From NCBI GenBank assembly GCA_025463135.1, contig JAOAPY010000014.1:1-64000 (forward strand): a DNA stretch of 64,000 nucleotides. The letters run 5' to 3'. Origin of the DNA: Acidobacteriota bacterium (GTDB taxonomy: Bacteria > Acidobacteriota > Blastocatellia > Pyrinomonadales > Pyrinomonadaceae). The position numbers and the translations under genes are program-made. The first letter of the stretch is position 1. Each line of letters begins with the position of its first letter. The notes under the pieces were generated by a model. It made no database searches and had not been told where the DNA came from. It worked only from the letters and a program-made list of their open reading frames with translations. Below are positions 54,595 through 61,585 of the stretch, piece by piece.

Positions 54595-55728
54595 ATGAAT
54601 AACCTATCCCAACATTACAGCTCGCCTGTCGCTGATAGCGCTGTGCCCGTCGCGTCAAACGAAGAAGCACGCAGACGCTGGTTCACTCTGGCGCTGCTCG
54701 TTAGCACCTGGGTGCCGCTGGCGTTGTTCATTGCGCTGGGACAATCAACATCACTTGGTGTTGGAAATTTAAGCATTCGCGGTATCTTTCTTTTCCTCAG
54801 CACGGCCCACGTTCCCGCCACACTTTTTTTCTACACCGACAAGGAGTTCGCCTCGATCGTACGCAGCAAGCCGGCGCGCTACATTTATTTTCCGATCATC
54901 CTGACAGTTGGCACTGGTCTGGTGTTGGCCTTTTCTAATCCTACCACGCAGGCCTTCGTGTTCCTGACTTTCTGGGGTTGGCAGGCATTTCACTACGGGC
55001 GACAAAACACAGGCGTCTATGCTTTTGTCAGCATCGCTGAAAAGCGAAGGCCGGCGAGCAAGCTCGAGAAGTTGGCGATCGATGCGGGAACAATTTGCGG
55101 CATCCTCGGCACTTTCAAGATTCTCGGCTTCAATGTCTCGCCTGTTTACCTGCAGGGACTTTTGGAGTTCCTATATCAGGTCGGGAAATTCGGCTTGCTG
55201 GGTGTGGCAGTCTTCAGCCTGTTTGTTTACTTCAGGAATTTCAAAGAAACAACCTTGCTCAAGTCGATCTTTTTTTTCACACTCGTATTTTTCTTTCTGC
55301 CCATCTGGTTGTCGGAAAACATCAATGTCACGTTCCTCAGTTACGCCATTGCGCATGGACTTCAGTACATCACTTTCATGAGCGTGGTTTCGCTCAACTC
55401 CAAACCTGACGACCCGGCAAGCGTGTTTCCGTATCGCAGCGTGGGTAAGTTCCTCCTGTTTCTGTTGGTGGTTGGGTTCATTTTTTTTCGAGCCGGGGAT
55501 TTGAAATCTCTCCAAACGATACAGAGCAGTGCGGTGTTGCTGCGATTGGTGGACTTCCTGATCGGCGCAATCCTGGGCGCGACGATGGCGCATTTTGTGA
55601 TCGACGCGGGCGCATGGCGTTTGAGCAAAGTGGCGCAGCGGGCGTACATGAGCAAGCGATTTGGCTTCCTGTTGAATTCCCGAAAGCTACCGGAGCAAAT
55701 CACTCAACCCGGCCCGTCCATTAGCTAG
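54595..55728 (+). CDS. Membrane protein of unknown function
   Basis: This gene was not recognised. The 377-residue protein has a short polar N-terminus and about eight to nine helices, with TAHVPATLFFYTDKEFASIV, FVFLTFWGWQAFHYGRQNTG and SYAIAHGLQYITFMSVVSLN as the most conserved-looking segments; the His residues in HVPAT, FHYGRQ and AHGLQY near membrane borders could bind a metal or a lipid head group. It starts with ATG 54595 and ends nine bases before the next gene, so the two are probably co-transcribed. Confidence 0.65.
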   Translation: MNNLSQHYSSPVADSAVPVASNEEARRRWFTLALLVSTWVPLALFIALGQSTSLGVGNLSIRGIFLFLSTAHVPATLFFYTDKEFASIVRSKPARYIYFPIILTVGTGLVLAFSNPTTQAFVFLTFWGWQAFHYGRQNTGVYAFVSIAEKRRPASKLEKLAIDAGTICGILGTFKILGFNVSPVYLQGLLEFLYQVGKFGLLGVAVFSLFVYFRNFKETTLLKSIFFFTLVFFFLPIWLSENINVTFLSYAIAHGLQYITFMSVVSLNSKPDDPASVFPYRSVGKFLLFLLVVGFIFFRAGDLKSLQTIQSSAVLLRLVDFLIGAILGATMAHFVIDAGAWRLSKVAQRAYMSKRFGFLLNSRKLPEQITQPGPSIS

Positions 55729-55737
55729 ACATTTGGA

Positions 55738-57564
55738 GTGCGTGAGCACACTTCGAAGATGCCAGGATTCAAACAGAGCCTTCTGAATTCCGATCTGCCG
55801 ATCGCCGCGGCGATCTTTGTGTTGAGTTTTTTGATCTACTGGTTCTCGCCGGTCACGCAGGTAACTGACTCGAACTATGCGATGTTATTGAGCCAGGATC
55901 TGCTTGAGCATCGCAGCTTTTTACTCGACCAGTACGCGATTCCGCGCCTCACGCCGGAATTCCATTACAACACGATCATGAATGGCGAGATTCACCAGAT
56001 CGAAGTTCGCGACGGTCACCTCTATTATTATTTCCCGCCCGGCACTTCCGTGCTTTCCGTTCCTTTTGTCGGTGTGATGAAAGTCTTCGGCATTTCCGCG
56101 GCGAATCCCGATGGGACGCATAACCTCGAAAACGAGATTGCGATCCAGGCTGCGCTGGCGGCCTTGTTGATGGCGGTATTGGCTGCAATCTTTTTTTATA
56201 CAGCGCGAGTGGCGTTGCCCGTTGGCTGGAGCGTGATCATCGCATTGGGCAGCGCTTTCGGAACGCAGATGTGGAGCACCGCATCGCGAGCGATGTGGAC
56301 CGAGACCTGGGGCATTCTGCTGTTGGGTATCGTTGTGTGGCTGCTTTATCGAGCGAAAATGATCGGGGGACGCTTGAATCCCGTCGTGCTGGCAACACTG
56401 CTGGCATGGACTTACTTCATCAGGCCGACAAATGCAGTGGCGATTCTCGGTGTCAGTGTGTGGATGTTTATTTTTCAACGGCGGTTGTTCGTTCGCTATG
56501 CACTCACGGGAGCAGTTTGGCTGGCGCTGTTTGTGATCTGGTCGTGGTATCACTTTCATCAGTTGCTGCCACAATACTATTTGGCGAATCGACTGGCGTT
56601 CAAGGAAGCGTGGGTGGCGTTGCCCGGTAACCTCATCAGTCCGTCGCGAGGATTGCTGGTCTTTGTGCCCGTGCTGTTTTTTGTGGCGCTGCTGCTGGTG
56701 AGATATTGGCGAGAGATTGCGCAGCGCTGTTTGCTTTGGCTGTCGCTCGGGATCATCGTCTTGCATCTGATCGTGATTGCCGGTTTCGATCCCTGGCACG
56801 GCGGCTTTTCTTATGGGCCAAGGTTTTCGACTGGCTTGGTGCCGTGGCTTACGCTGCTGAGTATTTTAGGTGTCAGGGCCATGCTTGACTGGCGACGACA
56901 ACACCCGGCCAAGAATAATTTGTCCACGAATAATTTATCATGGCGACTGCAATTGGGTTGCGGTGCGTTGCTGCTCGGCTTGAGCATTTTGATCAATGCC
57001 CGCGGCGCGTTGGCGCGGGAGACCTGGGTGTGGAATGTTCGGCCCACAAACGTAGATGACTTTCCCGCGAAGATTTGGGACTGGCGGCAAGCGCAGTTTC
57101 TCGCGGGTTGGGTGCGGCCGCCGCGACCCATGACGATTCCCCTGCTCGCTTTCGAGAAGATTGACTTCCCGACGTCCCGAGCGGATCCCTATCTTTGGTT
57201 TGGCTGGAGTGCGCCCGATCCGGGATCGCGTTGGACGGAAGCGAACGAGGCGGGAATTATTTTCCGACTCGACAACGTTCCGCCTCGAGGATTGTCGTTG
57301 AAGACTCGGCTGTCGGGCTTTATTGTTGCCGGCAAACATCCGCGGCAAAGAGTCGGCATTTTTCTGAATGGCACCCTCGTCGAAAGCTTTGTGATTGAAA
57401 GCAGTGAAGCGAGCGAACGAACTATCGCGTTGCCGGCGAAACTGCTCGGAAGGGAAAACGAATTGATATTCAAGTTGCCCGATGCCGCATCACCAGCCTC
57501 GTTAGGGCTGAGTAAAGATCCGCGACCGCTGGGAATCGCGGTCTACTGGATGCAGTTGCAGTAA
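55738..57564 (+). CDS. GT-C-like membrane glycosyltransferase
   Basis: This 608-residue protein has about 10-12 helices. The first external loop contains SPVTQVTDSNYAMLLSQDLL followed by EHRSFLLDQYAIPR; Asp residues here fit the GT-C catalytic pattern. A small external C-terminal beta domain (residues ~480-605) has GIFLNGTLVESFVIESSEAS and may bind sugar. The start may be GTG 55738 (TTGGAG upstream) or ATG 55759. It follows the unknown membrane protein gene by nine bases and precedes the DprE1-like gene, suggesting use of the lipid-linked pentose made there (inference). Confidence 0.75.
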   Translation: MREHTSKMPGFKQSLLNSDLPIAAAIFVLSFLIYWFSPVTQVTDSNYAMLLSQDLLEHRSFLLDQYAIPRLTPEFHYNTIMNGEIHQIEVRDGHLYYYFPPGTSVLSVPFVGVMKVFGISAANPDGTHNLENEIAIQAALAALLMAVLAAIFFYTARVALPVGWSVIIALGSAFGTQMWSTASRAMWTETWGILLLGIVVWLLYRAKMIGGRLNPVVLATLLAWTYFIRPTNAVAILGVSVWMFIFQRRLFVRYALTGAVWLALFVIWSWYHFHQLLPQYYLANRLAFKEAWVALPGNLISPSRGLLVFVPVLFFVALLLVRYWREIAQRCLLWLSLGIIVLHLIVIAGFDPWHGGFSYGPRFSTGLVPWLTLLSILGVRAMLDWRRQHPAKNNLSTNNLSWRLQLGCGALLLGLSILINARGALARETWVWNVRPTNVDDFPAKIWDWRQAQFLAGWVRPPRPMTIPLLAFEKIDFPTSRADPYLWFGWSAPDPGSRWTEANEAGIIFRLDNVPPRGLSLKTRLSGFIVAGKHPRQRVGIFLNGTLVESFVIESSEASERTIALPAKLLGRENELIFKLPDAASPASLGLSKDPRPLGIAVYWMQLQ

Positions 57565-57575
57565 GCGAGAGAAAT

Positions 57576-57692
57576 ATCCACCGATTACGCAGATTACCCT
57601 GATAAGAATCCACACCAGGAAGACGCCGATGTAGGGAGCCGAGCCGCCGCGTTGTTCTTACAAAATCAGTGTAATCTGCGTAATCTGCGGAT
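57576..57692. repeat. Intergenic palindrome (ATTACGCAGATTAC)
   Basis: ATCCACCGATTACGCAGATTAC plus CCTG and GTAATCTGCGTAATCTGCGG plus AT are inverted arms around about 75 bases, between the GT-C-like gene and the DprE1-like gene. Similar TAATCTGCGTAATCTGCGG strings are common in unrelated bacterial genomes. Confidence 0.75.
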
Positions 57693-57731
57693 TATTCTTT
57701 GGGTCGTCTGTTGCGTTCCAGGCGTTGAACT

Positions 57732-59090
57732 ATGGAAACGAAGAGCATCGAGCTATCGGGTTGGGGGCGGTATCCACGACGTGTGGAGACCGTAATTTGT
57801 CCTGAACAGATCGCCGATGCAGTTCCTCCGCCCGTTGGTCGCATGATCGCGCGAGGCCAGGGTCGCAGCTATGGTGATGCTGCCATGCTGGCGGACGGGC
57901 TCGTGATGCTTACCGAACAACTCGCTGAAGTCAGCGAGCTTAACGAGGCCACGGGAATCCTGACGGCCCAGGCAGGCGCGACTTTGGCCGAAGTGATCGA
58001 CACGTTTCTCCCGCGCGGCTGGTTTCCGGCCGTTGTGCCCGGAACCAGATTTGTTTCTCTGGGCGGTTGTGTGGCCGCGGACATTCACGGCAAGAACCAC
58101 CATCGCGATAGCGGGTTTGGCGCGCATGTTGACGAAATCGAAATTGTGCTCGCGGATGGTTCGCGCCGTCGCTGTTCTCCGCGTCAGAACTCAGATCTCT
58201 TCTGGGCCACCGTCGGCGGCATGGGCCTGACCGGGATCATCACTGAAGTTTCTTTTCAATTGATTCCCGTCGAGACCTCTTATCTGATGGTGCAACACGA
58301 TCAAGCCAAAGATCTGGACCAGTCGTTTAAGGTCCTGTCCGACAAAGCCTGGGACGATCATTACACGGTGGCCTGGATAGATTGCCTGGCAAAAAAAGGA
58401 AACGTCGGGCGCGGAGTGCTGATGCGTGGTCACCACGCCAGGCGAAACGATTTGCCTGATAGTTTGCGCGGACAACCGTTTGCAAAAGCGCGGCGGCAAC
58501 GAAACCTCGGCTTTGATTTTCCGTCATGGACGTTGAACTCGGTAGGAATGCGGGCCTTCAACGAGCTCTATTATCGTCTGCAGGGACGACGCCAGCGGCC
58601 CTTCATCGCGGATTACGAAGGCTTCTTTTTTCCGCTCGATCGGATTGGGAACTGGAATCGGATTTATGGCAAACGCGGCTTTATTCAGTATCAGTGCGTG
58701 TTGCCGGCGGCGAACGCCTTTGACGGCATGCGAGCTTTGCTGGAAGCGCAGGCCGCGGCCGGCCGTTCCAGTTTTCTTTCGGTGCTGAAACGCTTTGGAC
58801 CACAGGGTCAGGGACTGTTGTCGTTTCCGTTTGAAGGTTACACTCTTACGCTCGATCTGCCGGTAGACGATGATCAGTTGCTGCCGTTTCTCGATCGGCT
58901 GGACGATATTGTTTTGCAGCACGGAGGGCGGGTCTATCTGGCCAAAGACGCGCGGCTCGCGGCCCCGGCATTTCGCGCCATGTACCCGCGATTGGCTGAG
59001 TGGTTGCGAGTTAAGTCCGCCGTCGATCCCGAGAATTGCTTTGATTCCGATCTGGCCCGACGATTGGAAATCGTGACGGCAGCGAGTTGA
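57732..59090 (+). CDS. dprE1: DprE1-like FAD oxidase (polyprenyl-phosphoribose 2-oxidase)
   Basis: In actinobacteria DprE1 oxidises decaprenylphosphoryl-ribose at C2, the first half of epimerisation to the arabinofuranose donor. This 452-residue protein has a VAO-type FAD domain: PVGRMIARGQGRSYGDAAML, then VVPGTRFVSLGGCVAADIHG plus KNHHRDSGFGAHV, DLFWATVGGMGLTGIITEVS, and the C-terminal substrate domain ending DPENCFDSDLARRLEIV. The His in HGKNHH would carry the flavin link in related oxidases. The next enzyme gene (59391) encodes the matching phosphoribosyltransferase. The reductase partner DprE2 is not in the window. Confidence 0.85.
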   Translation: METKSIELSGWGRYPRRVETVICPEQIADAVPPPVGRMIARGQGRSYGDAAMLADGLVMLTEQLAEVSELNEATGILTAQAGATLAEVIDTFLPRGWFPAVVPGTRFVSLGGCVAADIHGKNHHRDSGFGAHVDEIEIVLADGSRRRCSPRQNSDLFWATVGGMGLTGIITEVSFQLIPVETSYLMVQHDQAKDLDQSFKVLSDKAWDDHYTVAWIDCLAKKGNVGRGVLMRGHHARRNDLPDSLRGQPFAKARRQRNLGFDFPSWTLNSVGMRAFNELYYRLQGRRQRPFIADYEGFFFPLDRIGNWNRIYGKRGFIQYQCVLPAANAFDGMRALLEAQAAAGRSSFLSVLKRFGPQGQGLLSFPFEGYTLTLDLPVDDDQLLPFLDRLDDIVLQHGGRVYLAKDARLAAPAFRAMYPRLAEWLRVKSAVDPENCFDSDLARRLEIVTAAS

Positions 59091-59130
59091 ACTCGACATT
59101 CGAGCAATGAAGATGTTGTGTGCTAATGCG

Positions 59131-59310
59131 GTCCGTAGGAGCGAAATGTTTATAGAATCGCGGCCTCCTCTCTTGCCAGATCCCATAGGAGCGAAGATGT
59201 AACAGTTGTTGGCACTTCGTCATTGCGAGCAAGCACACTTCGCTCCTTACGGAGCTGAAGTCTTTGTCATCTGGATCATCTATAAACATTCTGCTCCTAC
59301 GGAGCGAGAC
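59131..59310. repeat. Two-tier intergenic palindrome (CGTAGGAGCGAAATGTTTATAGA)
   Basis: Outer arms 59131-59160 (CCGTAGGAGCGAAATGTTTA plus TAGA) and 59278-59310 (TCTATAAACATTCTGCTCCT plus ACGGAGCG) are imperfect inverted copies; an inner pair (ATAGGAGCGAAG; CTTCGCTCCTTA) nests within. It fills most of the 300-base gap before the UbiA-type gene. Confidence 0.8.
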
Positions 59311-59352
59311 AGCTTGCATCCCTTGATAATTGGTTGTTGATTTGGAGCGTTT

Positions 59353-59383
59353 GAACCCACCCGCTTAGGCAGGTGGTACTGAC
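59353..59383. repeat. Fragment of family A repeat upstream of a start codon
   Basis: ACCCACCCGCTTAGGCAGGT followed by GGTACTGAC matches the central part of the family A arm (ACCCACCCGCTACCGCAGGT..GGTACTGAC). It ends eight bases before ATG 59391 and so occupies the ribosome-binding region; no Shine-Dalgarno is visible. Confidence 0.7.
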
Positions 59384-59390
59384 AATTCAC

Positions 59391-60263
59391 ATGAACCAGC
59401 TAACAAATCTCTGGCGGTTGATGCGCCCGCGACAGTGGGTCAAGAGTTCTTTCGTGTTCACGGGGATATTGTTTGCCGGCGCCTGGCGCCAATCACAAAT
59501 GGTGCAACGCGTGCTCCTGGCAGCGGTGGCCTTTTCCCTGGCGGCCAGTGGCGTTTACATCATCAATGACCTGATCGACAGGTCACAGGATCTGCATCAT
59601 CCGCGCAAGAAGCTGCGGCCGCTGGCTGCGGGCAAGGTCTCCGTAAGCGCGGCCATAGCGGTCTTGATCGTGTTGTTGCTGGCAGCGTTTGCGCTGGGCT
59701 TTTTGGTTTCGACCAGGGTCGTGGCGATCCTCTCAATTTATGTGCTGGTTAATATCGCTTACTCGGTGCATCTCAAACACGTGGTCATTCTTGATGTGTT
59801 CATCATAGCCTCGGGGTTTATGTTACGTATTCTGGCAGGGACTATGGGCGTCGGCATTGCCCCTTCACAATGGCTTTTGCTCTGCGGTTGGATGATGGCG
59901 CTGTTTCTCGGCTTTGCTAAGCGGCGTGCGGAAATTTACGCGCTTAGCGACGATGGTCCAACACACCGCCGAGTGTTGACGCACTATCAGCCGGTGTTAT
60001 TGGACCACATGATTATTGTCACCGCGACGTGCGTGATTCTCAGTTACAGTTTGTATACGATGAGTCCGGCGACTATTCAGACTCATCACACAGAGTCCTT
60101 GATCTACACCGTGCCTTTTGTAATCTATGGCATCTTTCGCTACATCTATTCGCTGCATCGACAAAGCGCCGGTGGCGATCCGGCATTACAGATTTTCAGC
60201 GATCCGCATCTGCTGTTGGCGATCGTCGGCTGGCTGTTGGTGACGTTGTGGCTGATCACCTGA
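59391..60263 (+). CDS. UbiA-type polyprenyl-phosphate phosphoribosyltransferase
   Basis: This integral membrane prenyltransferase has 290 residues and about nine helices. It starts NLWRLMRPRQWVKSSFVFTG, and the Mg-diphosphate motif is NDLIDRSQDLHHPRKKLRPL, the version found in decaprenyl-phosphate phosphoribosyltransferase (Rv3806c-like), which joins PRPP to a polyprenyl phosphate. LGFAKRRAEIYAL also belongs to that subfamily. Together with the DprE1-like gene just upstream it makes the ribose/arabinofuranose lipid donor pathway the best explanation; quinone synthesis is less likely. No ribosome site was seen; a family A repeat fragment lies directly before the ATG. Confidence 0.87.
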   Translation: MNQLTNLWRLMRPRQWVKSSFVFTGILFAGAWRQSQMVQRVLLAAVAFSLAASGVYIINDLIDRSQDLHHPRKKLRPLAAGKVSVSAAIAVLIVLLLAAFALGFLVSTRVVAILSIYVLVNIAYSVHLKHVVILDVFIIASGFMLRILAGTMGVGIAPSQWLLLCGWMMALFLGFAKRRAEIYALSDDGPTHRRVLTHYQPVLLDHMIIVTATCVILSYSLYTMSPATIQTHHTESLIYTVPFVIYGIFRYIYSLHRQSAGGDPALQIFSDPHLLLAIVGWLLVTLWLIT

Positions 60264-60279
60264 AGAAATTGGTCGGCAA

Positions 60280-60360
60280 CAGGCGTTCAGAGTACTGACT
60301 TCCAGTCGGACTTTTTTCATAGACCAAAAACCCGACTGAAGTCGGTACTCTAAACACCTG
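60280..60360. repeat. Intergenic palindrome (GTACTGACTTCCAGTCGG)
   Basis: CAGGCGTTCAGAGTACTGAC plus TTCCAGTCGG and CCGACTGAAGTCGGTACTCT plus AAACACCTG are inverted arms around a 22-base loop, between the UbiA-type gene and the next methyltransferase. The GACTGAAGTC core resembles the outer arms at 4847-5208. Confidence 0.8.
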
Positions 60361-60376
60361 TTGGTGACGTTGAGTC

Positions 60377-61585
60377 ATGCCTCGAGACGAAGCCCTCATT
60401 GACGTTCAGAGTTTGCTGTCTGCCAAATCGGTGGAAGACCACTGCCGCGTGGCGGAAGAATATTTTGCGCACCTAAACGATTGGACTCACCATCTCTCCA
60501 AACCTTTCGGCAGTTTTGACGAGACCCCACAACTACTCATCAATTTCGCCGTCGTGCTCCAGGGGTTGCAACTCTGTCCGGGGATGACCGTGCTCGAGTT
60601 TGGCGCCGGTACCTGCTGGGCGGCGCGAATGCTCACGCAACTCGGCTGCAAAGTCATCGCCGTCGACGTATCACCTACCGCGTTGCGTATTGGTCAGGAG
60701 TTATATGCTCGTCATCCGCCGCTCGGCGATCGTCCCGCGCCGCGGTTCCTTCTCTTCGATGGCCGCCGCCTTGAGCTTCCCGACCAAAGCGTCGAGCGCA
60801 TCATTTGTCTGGACGCATTCCATCATGTGCCGAATCCCGAACAGGTGTTGGCGGAATTGGGACGCGTGCTGGAAACAGGTGGGCTCGCTGCGTTTGCTGA
60901 GCCCGGGCCGGAGCATTCAAGGACCGCGCAATCGCAATACGAGATGAAAACGTACGGCGTGGTCGAGAATGACATTGACATGCGCGCCATCTGGCGCTCG
61001 GCGCAAAGCGCGGGCTTTACCGATCTCCAGCTCGCGATTTTCCCGGTCAAGCCTCTCTATGCGAATCTAACTGACTTTGAAGATTTCCTGCAGGGCGGTA
61101 AGACTGGTAAGACATATGTCGCAGCCGTGCGCGACTCCCTCGCCAATCAAAGGAGCTTCTTTCTGTTTAAGGGAGAGGTGAAGCGAAGAGATAGTCGCTA
61201 TCGCCAGGGCTTGAGTGCAGAGATCAACATCTCGCCGGCGAGCGTCATTGCAGGCGCAGGAGAAAACATCCTGCTCAATGCGGTGGTCAGAAACAATAGC
61301 GAATCCATTTGGCTGCCACGCAACGCCGGACTGGGCGCGGTCATGCTTGGCTGTCACGTCTATCATGCCGACGGGACGGTTTTTCGCGAAAGCTATCACT
61401 GGGAACCGTTGACCGCCGCCGCTGACCATCCGCTTCAGCCGAATGAGACGGTGCAGTTTAGTTTCCATCTACCGGCGCTGCCACGCGGTCGCTATCGGCT
61501 GGACTTTGACATGGTCAGCAACGACGTCTGCTGGTTTGCTATTAATGGTTCACAGATAGCACAGGTTGAACTGGAGGTCGCTTGA
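60377..61585 (+). CDS. Methyltransferase with Wzt-like C-terminal domain
   Basis: This 402-residue protein combines a SAM-binding domain (MTVLEFGAGTCWAARMLTQL; RIICLDAFHHVPNPEQVLAE) with a C-terminal beta domain of ~120 residues (NILLNAVVRNNSESIWLPRN; RYRLDFDMVSNDVCWFAING). The beta domain has the same pattern, including DVCWF, as the protein at 41715-42950 and resembles the Wzt carbohydrate-binding domain. It may methylate a polysaccharide end that this domain recognises (inference). Its TGA overlaps the TTG proposed as start of the next gene by two bases. Confidence 0.87.
   Translation: MPRDEALIDVQSLLSAKSVEDHCRVAEEYFAHLNDWTHHLSKPFGSFDETPQLLINFAVVLQGLQLCPGMTVLEFGAGTCWAARMLTQLGCKVIAVDVSPTALRIGQELYARHPPLGDRPAPRFLLFDGRRLELPDQSVERIICLDAFHHVPNPEQVLAELGRVLETGGLAAFAEPGPEHSRTAQSQYEMKTYGVVENDIDMRAIWRSAQSAGFTDLQLAIFPVKPLYANLTDFEDFLQGGKTGKTYVAAVRDSLANQRSFFLFKGEVKRRDSRYRQGLSAEINISPASVIAGAGENILLNAVVRNNSESIWLPRNAGLGAVMLGCHVYHADGTVFRESYHWEPLTAAADHPLQPNETVQFSFHLPALPRGRYRLDFDMVSNDVCWFAINGSQIAQVELEVA

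Noticed and set aside
55921-56799. Minus-strand open frame of 292 codons
   Set aside because: Opposite a membrane glycosyltransferase-like gene; composition rich in Gln, His and Arg, as expected of antisense to Leu/Trp/Tyr-rich helices.
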